Source of the DNA: an uncultured Vibrio sp. | GTDB lineage: Bacteria; Pseudomonadota; Gammaproteobacteria; Enterobacterales; Vibrionaceae | Reading direction: 5' to 3' | NCBI GenBank assembly: GCA_947504195.1 | Contig: CANNGN010000002.1 | Span: forward strand, 496,001-560,000 | DNA length: 64,000 bases | Shown: in pieces, positions 34,549 through 43,513 of the stretch | Numbering within the stretch: the first letter of the stretch is position 1 | Layout of the letters: every line of letters starts with the position of its first letter | Translations under genes and position numbers: made by a program | Notes under the pieces: generated by a model | Database searches by the model: none | What the model was told of the DNA's origin: nothing | What the model saw: the letters and a program-made list of their open reading frames with translations, nothing else

Positions 34549-35820
34549 TTATTTTTGTGAAAGAATCTCATCAAATAATACTACTCGATTTCGTCCTGTG
34601 CGCTTCGCTTGGTACAAGGCTTTATCCGCTTCTTCGATCAATGCCGACTCGCTCTTAACGACTTTCTTATCCTGTGATACTGCTATTCCCATACTGACCG
34701 TAACACTAAAATTGTCTTTGGAACCCACAAAACTGAGGTGAGATATCTGATGACGAATACGCTCTGCCACGATAAAAGCACCTGAACGGTCCGCTTCAGG
34801 AATAATAATTAAAAACTCTTCTCCACCATAACGCCCAAAGCAGTCAGAATCACGCAAACACTCCGTTACTGTTTGAGCGACTTTCTTAAGAACTATATCG
34901 CCGGTTTGGTGACCGTGAATATCATTGACCGCTTTAAAATAGTCTAGATCGAGCATAATAACGGAAACGGGAGAATGACTTCTTGCTGTGGCACGGAGTA
35001 TCTTGGTGAGAAACTCCATAACAACACCACGATGGTATACTTCGGTTAGTGAGTCATAGCACGATTGTAATTTGACTTGTTCCAGTGCTGTATTGAGTTG
35101 TTCATTCAAGTTCTTTACTGTTTCGTACATATGCCCTTTACACACTAGCAGTGCAATACTTCTCGAAACGGCAACGAAAAACTCTTGGTGTACATTCTTG
35201 TAAGTATTAGGAGTTCGACTCGAGAAAAACAAGAAGCCAACCAACTTAGAATCTACATTTAGAGGGCATGTTAAGCTGGATTGAACCCCTTCATTTAACA
35301 TCATTCTGGTCATGACTGAATTCGGGTTTTCTAGCCCATATAATGCTAAGTCATTAATGATACGGGGTTGCTTTTGGTTTGCTAATTCTCCCAGACTTGT
35401 TTCTTCAATAGGAACCGAAAAGCTATCACTTGCCTTAAATGAAGGTTCGTACTTAGTTCGGACCCAATATTGGCTCAGGCTAGTCCCATCTTTTGATACC
35501 AGCGAGCAACCAATGCGGTCAAAAGGAATGATCGTTTTGAAATTATCAAATGTCAGGGTCAACACTTCATCCAACGTCATACCGCCAATAATTTCTGCGA
35601 GAGTATTGTTTATTAACCTTGACTGATCGAGTTCTTTTTTAACCCACCGAGCCAAATTCGCTAATTCGGCTTCAAAATTACGTTGTTCTTGGGTGTGTTC
35701 GTTAGAATTGTCTGGCTCATATTGAAATTCGCCACTCATTATTTCTGTTAGTACGTGTTGGTATTTTTTAAAGTTAACTTGATCCATAACCAAAGAGCTC
35801 ATTCTATTAATAGACGCCAC
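34549..35820 (-). CDS. GAF-GGDEF diguanylate cyclase
   Basis: 423 residues. After about 70 residues of helical N-terminus, a GAF domain spans roughly 75-235 (it contains I-I-P-F-D-R-I-G-C-S-L and L-T-C-P-L-N-V-D-S-K-L-V-G-F-L-F-F). A short coiled linker precedes the GGDEF domain (about 260-420). The active site RYGGEEF is intact, and RDSD five residues before it is a canonical RxxD inhibitory site, so the enzyme should be feedback-controlled by c-di-GMP. No membrane helix is present; it should be cytosolic. The start is a GTG at 35820; internal ATGs at codons 7 and 12 are alternatives. Confidence 0.88.
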   Translation of the reverse strand: MASINRMSSLVMDQVNFKKYQHVLTEIMSGEFQYEPDNSNEHTQEQRNFEAELANLARWVKKELDQSRLINNTLAEIIGGMTLDEVLTLTFDNFKTIIPFDRIGCSLVSKDGTSLSQYWVRTKYEPSFKASDSFSVPIEETSLGELANQKQPRIINDLALYGLENPNSVMTRMMLNEGVQSSLTCPLNVDSKLVGFLFFSSRTPNTYKNVHQEFFVAVSRSIALLVCKGHMYETVKNLNEQLNTALEQVKLQSCYDSLTEVYHRGVVMEFLTKILRATARSHSPVSVIMLDLDYFKAVNDIHGHQTGDIVLKKVAQTVTECLRDSDCFGRYGGEEFLIIIPEADRSGAFIVAERIRHQISHLSFVGSKDNFSVTVSMGIAVSQDKKVVKSESALIEEADKALYQAKRTGRNRVVLFDEILSQK

Positions 35821-35892
35821 AACTCTTTAAACTATATGTTATGAATGATCACTCTGCTAAATTTATATCGGTGTTTATACATAAACGTGATC

Positions 35893-36006
35893 TTAATTAA
35901 TCACGATATCGGCTAATGGATAAAAGAAAGCTAATAATGTCCAAACCATTATCCATCCAATAACAACAAATAAATCAATCCAGTCTCGGTTTAATATACG
36001 ATTCAT
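35893..36006 (-). CDS. Small membrane protein, 37 residues
   Basis: ATG at 36006 with GAGGT about ten bases upstream opens a 37-codon ORF ending in TAA at 35893. The peptide starts MNRILNRDWID and then has a hydrophobic stretch of about 20 residues (L-F-V-V-I-G-W-I-M-V-W-T-L-L-A-F-F-Y-P-L) before A-D-I-V-I-N. It has the positive-inside charge pattern of a single-span inner-membrane protein. It is 77 bases downstream of the 5'-nucleotidase gene on the same strand. I do not recognise the family. Confidence 0.55.
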   Translation of the reverse strand: MNRILNRDWIDLFVVIGWIMVWTLLAFFYPLADIVIN

Positions 36007-36083
36007 AATTTAAAGTACCTCACAGCTTGTCACATATTTTATTATGCAAAGTACATACCAATATAAAGACGTTAGGATTAATT

Positions 36084-37754
36084 CTATTTGCACACAGAAT
36101 AATTAGATATTTTTAACCAACTTATAAATGCATCGGCCATACTAACGTTCGAAATGAAATTCGGCTTTGCTGTATTATGAATCGCTTGATAACCTTCTTT
36201 CCCGCTCATTGTATAAAGTGAGGAACTACCATAGTAATACTCTGTTTCTATTACTTTTTCCCATTTACTGTTTCTATTGCATTCTAAATTTATGATGCGT
36301 TCATTTATCGGATTTTCCTTGATATAGTCGAAACGAAGTCCATCGCAATATGGATAACTCCCTTCCCCCGTACCAGTTACACTATTATTAAGCGCATTAT
36401 TAATTGCACCTTCCAATATCTGAGCCAATATTTTACCGGTTACCTGATATCGGCCAATTGGGATGGTATATGGCAATAACTTACCGCTTATATCAGCACA
36501 AGTAATATCTCCACTTTCGATTGAACAGCGAACACCTCCAGAGTTATGGATTGCGAAGTCTGTCGCCATGCCCAATTCGTTCAAAGTATGGCGAAACGAT
36601 TTCGCGACCAATGGCGCTATTTCGCTGTCACCTTGTTGGTCGGGGACTCGTACATGACGCAATTTTTTTGGAAAATACGCGATTCTCTTAGCTTCCAACT
36701 CACGAACTTGATTCGTATACGTTGCCAAAAGGTGTTGGTGTATATCGTCATCTTTCTTTGTATAACAAACACCAGGAAGATTTACTAACGTCTCTTGGGT
36801 CGGAGTATTTAAATTGCATTCACCAACCAATAATTCATTTTTGCCATTGAAATTAGCTATTGAACCATCGGCATTAAAGTCAATATGACAATGCCCTAAA
36901 CCAATCGAGTTACACCCGCTTTGAACGATTCGCGTTCCATTAATTTCAATACCATAATCGTCATGATACGGCAGCCCTAGCCATTGAAAATCACCTTGAA
37001 GTACATGATTATGTCCTCCGATAATCAAACTGATTCCATTACATTGTTTCGCCAGCTTTTTATCACCTTCATAGCCTAAATGGCTCAACACAATAATTTT
37101 GTTAATGCCTTTTCGTTGTATTTCATCAATGGTATTTTGAGCTGTAATATAAGCATCGACAAAGGGAGTATCGGAATCAGGATTGGAAATATCGCCCATT
37201 AAATTATGACTAAGACCAAATATTGCTATTTTCTCTCCATCGCAAAGGATGGTCATATAATTGGCACATTGTAATACTGGGCAATAACTCAAGACTTTTG
37301 GATTGTTAGATAAACGTACTGGCTTATTGTTATCTTCTGCTGTTAGATCCCAGTTACCCGCTAATAATTTAAAATCAATATTGTTAGCAAATTCGGCTAA
37401 TACGCTATTGCCCAAATCTAATTCGTGATTTCCCACCACCATAGCGTCAATGTTGAGGCGATTAAGTAAGTCAGCATTAGCTCGCCCTCGAAACAGAGAA
37501 AAATACAGAGTCCCCTGAAAACAATCGCCTGCGTGAAGAAATAAAAACTGACGCTTGGCTAAAGCCGCAGTTTCTTTTAATTGATCAACTCTAGTTTTGA
37601 TTCGCGCATACCCACCAATACTTAACTGTGATGGTTGAGCCTTCACTATTTCGTCAGATACGAGTGCTTCATAAGTAACCTGGGTTGGTTCAAAATAAGA
37701 GTGAGTATCATTGATATGGGCGATAGTAATGCTGCATGGGGAATGAGGTGTCAT
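36084..37754 (-). CDS. UshA-like metallophosphatase/5'-nucleotidase without signal peptide
   Basis: 556 residues. The N-terminal calcineurin-like phosphatase domain shows H-I-N-D-T-H-S (metal ligands), HAGDCFQGT, VVGNHELDLG and GGHNH. The C-terminal 5'-nucleotidase substrate domain has HNSGGVRCSIESGDIT and Y-Q-V-T-G-K. UshA-type enzymes normally carry a signal peptide; here the protein starts MTPHSPCSITIAHINDTH with none, so a cytosolic location is likely, unless the true start is elsewhere. It should hydrolyse nucleotide monophosphates or sugar nucleotides. A small membrane ORF follows in the same direction. Confidence 0.85.
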   Translation of the reverse strand: MTPHSPCSITIAHINDTHSYFEPTQVTYEALVSDEIVKAQPSQLSIGGYARIKTRVDQLKETAALAKRQFLFLHAGDCFQGTLYFSLFRGRANADLLNRLNIDAMVVGNHELDLGNSVLAEFANNIDFKLLAGNWDLTAEDNNKPVRLSNNPKVLSYCPVLQCANYMTILCDGEKIAIFGLSHNLMGDISNPDSDTPFVDAYITAQNTIDEIQRKGINKIIVLSHLGYEGDKKLAKQCNGISLIIGGHNHVLQGDFQWLGLPYHDDYGIEINGTRIVQSGCNSIGLGHCHIDFNADGSIANFNGKNELLVGECNLNTPTQETLVNLPGVCYTKKDDDIHQHLLATYTNQVRELEAKRIAYFPKKLRHVRVPDQQGDSEIAPLVAKSFRHTLNELGMATDFAIHNSGGVRCSIESGDITCADISGKLLPYTIPIGRYQVTGKILAQILEGAINNALNNSVTGTGEGSYPYCDGLRFDYIKENPINERIINLECNRNSKWEKVIETEYYYGSSSLYTMSGKEGYQAIHNTAKPNFISNVSMADAFISWLKISNYSVCK

Positions 37755-37982
37755 AAGATCAAATCTGTTTTACCTTAAAAATATAATAGTAGGTCATTTT
37801 ATTGTTACTTGCCTAACCAATAACTGGAGCAAGACTGCGTACATATTGATATATCAACGCCTATCACTTTCTATGTCTAACATGCTGGATAATCGGAATT
37901 TTTTGCTTATAGTGAGGGTATATCAACTTTTAACAATCGTCACTAACGACTATGAATATCTTTTAGTACAAAGGATGAGAAT

Positions 37983-39623
37983 ATGCAACTTGAACATATA
38001 GAGATCGCAGGTTTTCGCGGAATTCGTCGTTTATCGTTAGATTTCGAGCAATTAACGACTTTAATTGGTGAGAATACTTGGGGTAAATCTTCATTGTTAG
38101 AAGCACTTAATATTGCCCTGCCGTCGAACTCAACACTTTACCAATTTACAGTTCAAGATTTCCATGTTGATTATGCTATTGCACTTCCACAGACCCAGCA
38201 CCTTCAGATAATTCTTCGATTTTCATCAACAAGTCAGAAAGAACGTAATTCTGGGCGATATAGAAAACTCAAACCTCTTTGGCAAAATAATGCGAAAAGA
38301 GAAGAAGCTAGCCTTATTTATCGAGTGAGTGCGTCAAGAGATGACTTTAATGTGACCACTAACTACGGTTTTCTGGATTCTAGTGGGCAGCCCCTTAACT
38401 TTCATTCTATAGAAAAATTCGCTCTAGAATTATGCTCACTTCATCCTGTCATTCACCTTAAAGATTCGCGCCGTTTTGAACGTACGTTTGATAGCAACTA
38501 CACCAATCGTAAGAATGCAAAAATTGAACGACGTATAAACAATACATACCGTCGACTCTTAGCTACGCCTGGGCATGTAAATAAAGGTGAGATACGCAGT
38601 AGCATAAACTCGATGACGTCATTAGTTGAGCACTACTTTTCACACAAAGATCATATCCGACGTAATCCGCGATATGAACGGACAAACTTGGGCTCTAGCG
38701 GCTCGACGACACAAACCTCATTTGCTCAATTTTTAGCGAAGCCGCACAGTAAACAGACAAAAATGCTATTTATGGGTTTACTTAATGCCTATCTACAGGC
38801 GATGGGGCCAAATGAATTAAGACGCACAGCTAGACCGATCCTAATTTTAGAAGATCCAGAAGGCAGGCTACATCCAACCCATTTAGCGAGAGCATGGAAT
38901 CTTATCCAGATGCTACCGATGCAGAAAATCCTCACCACTAATAGTGGTGATTTACTGGCTTCAGTACCTATTTATTCGATTCGTCGTTTGATTCGAAATT
39001 CAGACCGTACCAACGCGCTATCATTATCCACAAACGCTCTTTCACACGACGAATTACGCCGTGTAAGCTTTCATGTACGCTTTCATCGGCCAAGTGCCCT
39101 ATTTGCACGTTGTTGGTTGCTTGTTGAAGGTGAAACAGAAGTTTGGCTGTTCAACGAGCTTTCTCGCCAATGTGGTTATAACCTTGCTGCCGAGGGAGTA
39201 CAAATTATCGAGTTTGCTCAGTCGGGTCTTAAGTCACTAATCAAAGTCGCGAAAACCTTTGGCATTGATTGGCATGTCGTTACCGATGGTGACCCCGCTG
39301 GTAAAAAATATTCGGCAACAGCCCGAAGTCAACTCGGTATTGAACAAGAACGTCACCGACTTACAGAGCTACCCGACAGAGATATTGAGCACTATTTATA
39401 TAACCACGGCTATGAAGAATTTTTTAAGTCAATCATTCGAATTCCTCTTGACCACCCTATACCACCAAAAAAAGTCGTAGCGAAAGTGTTAAAAAAATTC
39501 GCTAAACCTGATCTCGCATTGGCAATAACAAAATACAGCGAAGAGCAAGGTGTAACTAAAATACCTATTTTATTACGTTGGACTATCAAAAGGGTCATCA
39601 TGCTTGCTCATGGCAACACTTAA
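37983..39623 (+). CDS. ybjD: YbjD-type OLD-family ATPase/TOPRIM nuclease
   Basis: 546 residues. An N-terminal ABC-type ATPase has Walker A GENTWGKS (29-36), a form also seen in E. coli YbjD (GENAWGKS). The signature and Walker B (L-I-L-E-D-P-E-G-R-L-H-P) lie near 295. A C-terminal TOPRIM domain shows LLVEGETEVW and VTDGDPAGKK. OLD proteins are ATP-dependent DNA nucleases, some in phage defence, but YbjD is a conserved chromosomal gene of unknown role. It stands alone, with no UvrD-like partner that would point to Gabija. AAAGGATGAG precedes the ATG. Confidence 0.88.
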   Translation: MQLEHIEIAGFRGIRRLSLDFEQLTTLIGENTWGKSSLLEALNIALPSNSTLYQFTVQDFHVDYAIALPQTQHLQIILRFSSTSQKERNSGRYRKLKPLWQNNAKREEASLIYRVSASRDDFNVTTNYGFLDSSGQPLNFHSIEKFALELCSLHPVIHLKDSRRFERTFDSNYTNRKNAKIERRINNTYRRLLATPGHVNKGEIRSSINSMTSLVEHYFSHKDHIRRNPRYERTNLGSSGSTTQTSFAQFLAKPHSKQTKMLFMGLLNAYLQAMGPNELRRTARPILILEDPEGRLHPTHLARAWNLIQMLPMQKILTTNSGDLLASVPIYSIRRLIRNSDRTNALSLSTNALSHDELRRVSFHVRFHRPSALFARCWLLVEGETEVWLFNELSRQCGYNLAAEGVQIIEFAQSGLKSLIKVAKTFGIDWHVVTDGDPAGKKYSATARSQLGIEQERHRLTELPDRDIEHYLYNHGYEEFFKSIIRIPLDHPIPPKKVVAKVLKKFAKPDLALAITKYSEEQGVTKIPILLRWTIKRVIMLAHGNT

Positions 39624-39928
39624 CATAATTGTTAGGTTTATCAACAACCAACCAAATACCCGGTCATATTTGATGTTACTTACCACGTCGACACGTTACG
39701 CACATAAGCTCATAGTAAATGTTGTTAAATTACAGTAATATTAATTAACTGATCAAGATCAATCATATATCGTCTTAAGCACGTTAAACTCGCCACTTAT
39801 TGACGTTTTCTTTCTGTCAGCTAAATTTGTGCTCTTTGCGGCGAAATGTTGGGTGTTATTCAAGATATTTTTCCGTAATGTGAGCAATAGACAAACAGAA
39901 TTATTAACTTTTTTATAACGAGGAACCT
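39624..39928. other. Intergenic region upstream of the DUF3360 gene
   Basis: About 300 bases. The only strong signal is an FNR-like palindrome at 39749-39762. The gene downstream has CGAGG before its ATG. Confidence 0.6.
39749..39762. promoter_or_regulatory. FNR-like binding site
   Basis: Read on the minus strand the sequence is TTGATCTTGATCAG, which matches the FNR consensus TTGAT-N4-ATCAA at nine of ten defined positions. It lies 167 bases upstream of the DUF3360 gene. The distance to a promoter is unknown because no clear -10/-35 pair could be chosen. Confidence 0.45.
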
Positions 39929-41470
39929 ATGCCAGGTAAGTTAAATCAAGGGCAATCAGATATTGAGACTAAAAGCTATCAAGAGCTTCACCGTCCTTCA
40001 TCTGAATTTGAAACCCGCGCTGACTATCTAAACAACGAACTTCAAATAATGAAGCCACGCCGTTACGGGCTGAACCTTCCTGGACGTGACTTTCGTTTTG
40101 AACTGGAAGATTTAGTTCCAGCCGTTGCGGGTACGATTGGTATTATCGCAATGTATTCGGCTGTCTCGATGTCTTGGGCTGAAGGGCTAACTCAAGCATG
40201 GGATCATGTTCAACTTGGTAAAGAGTTTGCAATCGAAGTCGCTCGAGTTGAAATGTTAATTCCAGCGCTTTTATTCTGTGTTCTCGCATCTGGTTTTATT
40301 AACCCAAGAGCAAACTTAGCGGGTAACCATGGCCCGATGATTCCACTTATCGGTTCGATTGCTCTTGCTGGCGCTCACCCACTAGCGCTCGCGATACTTC
40401 TTGGGGTATTTGGTTTAATCCTTAGTTATTTTAAAGGAGGATCCAAGTTAGTTAACCTCACCTCCGAAGGAACCGCCGGTGGTTTGTTAATCTATCTCGG
40501 TTTTACCGGCACCATCAGTCAAATAACGTCTATCCAAAACTGGGCTATGGGCCTAGAAAGCGCAGATGTCGTTGCTGGTAGCATGGGGTATATCGGACTT
40601 ATTGTCTTGGTTACCAATATCGCACTTTACGCGTATTTGGCGAAAATCAACATGCGTTGGTTAGCAATACCAATCTGTGCCATGGTTGGACTTGCGATTG
40701 CATTGGTTTGCGGTGCAAGTTTCGATCTAGTGATTGAAACTCAAACCGGCTTACCTCACCTAAGCCCAGTTTACTGGTGGGGAAGCACTGAACAAGGTTG
40801 GATGCTTGGCTTACCAAACCTATCTCATATGATTGCATCGATCCCATTTGCAATTCTTGCTGTGGCAATGTGGTCTCCAGATTTCCTTGGTCACCGTATT
40901 TTCCAAGAACTGAACTACCCTAAAAAGACTGAAAAAGTGCTTATGGATGTTGATGACACCATGACCATGTGTTCAATCCGTCAAATGGTAGGTACGTCTC
41001 TTGGTGGTTGTAACATAACCTCATCTTGGGGTACTTACATGATTCCTGCCGCAATCGCCAAGCGTCCAATTCCAGGCGGAGCCATCATTCTTGGTGTGCT
41101 TGTAATTGCAATCGCGATCCTAGGCTTCCCAATGGATGTTGCTGTATGGCCTCCAGTAATGCGCATTGCACTTTTAGTTGGTGTATTCCTTCCTCTACTT
41201 GAAGCTGGTATGCAGATGATTAAGTCATCAACATCATCTCAAGCAGCAGGTATCTGTATCTTTGGTAGTGCGGTAGTTAATCCAGTACTTGCTTGGGCAA
41301 TCACAATGTTCCTTGATAACAACGGACTAATTGGTGATAAATCTCGTGCTGAGCGTCTATCTTTCGTTGATAAAGTCATTATCCCTGGTGGTGTATTAGT
41401 GATTTGTCTATTAGCGATGCTTGCCGTTGGTATGCTAGAGGCTGATTACGGTCTCAAAGCCTGGCTATAA
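39929..41470 (+). CDS. DUF3360 membrane permease-like protein
   Basis: 513 residues with about twelve membrane helices after a hydrophilic N-terminus of 60 residues (which contains K-P-R-R-Y-G-L-N-L-P-G-R-D-F-R-F-E-L-E-D). It matches the DUF3360 family found in vibrios and relatives, which resembles sulfate/xanthine permeases. Motifs with N-H-G-P-M-I-P-L-I-G-S and E-G-T-A-G-G-L-L-I-Y-L-G-F are visible. The transported substrate is unknown. Codon use is that of a well-expressed gene. A terminator follows directly. Confidence 0.8.
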   Translation: MPGKLNQGQSDIETKSYQELHRPSSEFETRADYLNNELQIMKPRRYGLNLPGRDFRFELEDLVPAVAGTIGIIAMYSAVSMSWAEGLTQAWDHVQLGKEFAIEVARVEMLIPALLFCVLASGFINPRANLAGNHGPMIPLIGSIALAGAHPLALAILLGVFGLILSYFKGGSKLVNLTSEGTAGGLLIYLGFTGTISQITSIQNWAMGLESADVVAGSMGYIGLIVLVTNIALYAYLAKINMRWLAIPICAMVGLAIALVCGASFDLVIETQTGLPHLSPVYWWGSTEQGWMLGLPNLSHMIASIPFAILAVAMWSPDFLGHRIFQELNYPKKTEKVLMDVDDTMTMCSIRQMVGTSLGGCNITSSWGTYMIPAAIAKRPIPGGAIILGVLVIAIAILGFPMDVAVWPPVMRIALLVGVFLPLLEAGMQMIKSSTSSQAAGICIFGSAVVNPVLAWAITMFLDNNGLIGDKSRAERLSFVDKVIIPGGVLVICLLAMLAVGMLEADYGLKAWL

Positions 41471-41513
41471 GATTTAAACCAGACACGAACTAGAATCTGT
41501 TTATTATCACGTT

Positions 41514-41547
41514 AAGCCATGTGGACTTTGTTCACATGGTTTTTTTA
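41514..41547 (+). terminator. Rho-independent terminator after the DUF3360 gene
   Basis: AAGCCATGTG (41514-41523) pairs with CACATGGTT (from 41533), followed by seven T. Confidence 0.88.
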
Positions 41548-41651
41548 TACCCTCAAAATACCTTGATACGACTTTTATGCGTAATACATTTCAATACGGT
41601 ATACTCTTACCACTGCGAAAAATTGAAACACGAATTTATATTGAGAACTGA

Positions 41652-42383
41652 ATGATTAAACTCATCTTTAAGTTACTAATCTTAATTGCCGCATTTAGCC
41701 ACTTATCCTATGCGGATGAGCAAACTGTTAAAGAAACCACAGATGTCGCAAAGTCCACTCATAAGCATTTCGTTTATGAAGTCTCGTATAGTGGTATCAA
41801 AATCGGTAAGATCGATCGTGATGAACGACATAATAACAATCGGTATTACCTTAGTTTATCGGCCGACCTCTCCTTTTTATTTTTGAACTTGAGCGGCTTC
41901 CAAAACTCAACGGCATTATGGCAAGAAGATAAGCAATGGTTTAAGGCGATAAGTTTAGATCGCAAAACAAAAGGATTTGACACTAAAAGAGTTAAGGCAA
42001 AAATCAGCGATGATTCTCTCAGTTCAACAGTAGAGTTCGAAGGTAAGACCTCGTTTTATGAAACCAAAAAAGGTCCAATTACTGAACTCAACGCGATGTT
42101 TCTACAAGTTAGAGCTGGTTTAATGAATGGCCAAAAAGCGTTCGACTTCTACATGCAAACCTCTGATGGGATTGACCATCACTTTTTTGAAGTGAAAGAT
42201 GAAGAGATAATAGAAACCAAATTCGGGGAATTTAAAACCTTTCGTATAGAACAAACTCAAGTTAAAAATCGAGCATTGTCGATTTGGTACGCTCCTGATT
42301 TGGATATGCAAATGGTTAAATTCTATTACGAGCGTAAAATTGTTAATCTCACCGGTGAACTTACCAACTATTATTTAAAATAA
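41652..42383 (+). CDS. DUF3108 periplasmic protein
   Basis: 243 residues with a signal peptide of about 21 residues ending Y-A before D-E. The mature part has the Y-E-V-S-Y-S-G-I-K-I-G opening, the N-G-x-x-x-F pattern and the T-x-x-G-x-F-x-T-F-R-I segment of DUF3108 proteins, beta-rich periplasmic proteins of unknown function. The stop is only five bases from the end of the convergent cbiB gene, so the two share the downstream space without a visible terminator. Confidence 0.8.
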   Translation: MIKLIFKLLILIAAFSHLSYADEQTVKETTDVAKSTHKHFVYEVSYSGIKIGKIDRDERHNNNRYYLSLSADLSFLFLNLSGFQNSTALWQEDKQWFKAISLDRKTKGFDTKRVKAKISDDSLSSTVEFEGKTSFYETKKGPITELNAMFLQVRAGLMNGQKAFDFYMQTSDGIDHHFFEVKDEEIIETKFGEFKTFRIEQTQVKNRALSIWYAPDLDMQMVKFYYERKIVNLTGELTNYYLK

Positions 42384-42388
42384 TGAAT

Positions 42389-43354
42389 TTACGAGCAAAG
42401 ATAAGTCACTATTAAAAGCACTAGAGCAAAGGCGCCCAACGCGACTGTCGAAGAACGATACATCAATTGATTTGTCGTTCTAATATCTTCAATATCGATG
42501 TCGCGACACCCATCTCCAATCCATGGCTTTTCAACCGTTTGACCAAAATACACATTTGGCCCACCTAAACGAACTCCTAATGCTCCGGCGACAGCGCCTT
42601 CAGACCATGCACAATTTGGGCTCTTATGGTTATTTCTATCTCTATACCCAACCTTCAAAGCAGCACTGTAATCAAGTTTCATAGAATAGGCAGCTAAGGA
42701 AAGAAAGAAATAACTTAAACGTGCGGGAAGCCAGTTTGCGACATCATCAACTTTAGCCGACACAAACCCCATCTGGGCGTATTTATCGTTTTTATACCCT
42801 ACCATCGAGTCTAGGGTGTTCACCGCTTTATAAGCCATAGCAAGCGGAATGCCACCAATAAATAAATAGAACAGCGGCGCAATGACACCATCTACGGTGT
42901 TCTCTGCAACCGTTTCCACTACTGCACGCTGAATCTGCTTCCGATCCAAGTTTGTCGTATCTCTGCCGACGATATACGATAATTTCGTTCGACTCTCCTC
43001 CAATGACCCGTATTTCAAAGCTTGATAGACTTCAATCGCTGCGTCATTAAGACTTCGACTCGCCAATACTGTGAGTGCGAGCCAAATTTGAACAACAACG
43101 CCAAACCAAATCGTTACCTGATAACTGAATACTATCAAAAGCCAAGTTGCTGACCATGTCAGTCCAACCGTTACAAACCAAAGAACAAACCCACCGATAT
43201 ACAAATGACGCTCGGTGTGGCAACGGCTCCGAATCCAGCGTTCGAGTTTCGATATCAGCGAGCCAATCCAACGAATTGGGTGCGGCCAACTTGGTGGATC
43301 GCCAATAAAACGATCTAATAAATACGCAAAAATAATCAGCCCAAGTGTCATCAT
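42389..43354 (-). CDS. cbiB: Adenosylcobinamide-phosphate synthase CbiB
   Basis: 321 residues with several membrane helices. Characteristic motifs are LLDRFIGDPPSWPHPIRWIG at the N-terminus, GRDTTNLD, V-E-T-V-A-E-N-T-V-D-G-V-I-A-P-L-F-Y, N-T-L-D-S-M-V-G-Y-K-N and R-N-N-H-K-S-P-N-x-A-W-S-E-G. It attaches the (R)-1-amino-2-propanol phosphate arm to adenosylcobyric acid. The cobD gene, which makes that arm, is divergently transcribed next to it, so the two late steps of the corrinoid pathway are clustered. No upstream corrin-ring genes are seen, which suggests salvage or assembly of corrinoids rather than complete synthesis here. No cobalamin riboswitch is apparent. Confidence 0.93.
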   Translation of the reverse strand: MMTLGLIIFAYLLDRFIGDPPSWPHPIRWIGSLISKLERWIRSRCHTERHLYIGGFVLWFVTVGLTWSATWLLIVFSYQVTIWFGVVVQIWLALTVLASRSLNDAAIEVYQALKYGSLEESRTKLSYIVGRDTTNLDRKQIQRAVVETVAENTVDGVIAPLFYLFIGGIPLAMAYKAVNTLDSMVGYKNDKYAQMGFVSAKVDDVANWLPARLSYFFLSLAAYSMKLDYSAALKVGYRDRNNHKSPNCAWSEGAVAGALGVRLGGPNVYFGQTVEKPWIGDGCRDIDIEDIRTTNQLMYRSSTVALGAFALVLLIVTYLCS

Positions 43355-43513
43355 GTTGCTTACAATAATTCCGGTTACAAAGAAGAACAGGGTATTTTGG
43401 TGCGACTCTCGATAAATTACAACGAGATAGTGAGTAAAAAAGTTACATCATTGTCGTTTTATAACATCATTCTGTTAAACTCAGGCGCGGATTTTTAGAT
43501 TAATTAGATTGAT

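Noticed and set aside
37983-39623. OLD-family gene as a phage-defence nuclease (Gabija-like)
   Set aside because: The Walker A and TOPRIM sequences fit the conserved chromosomal YbjD group and no helicase partner is adjacent.
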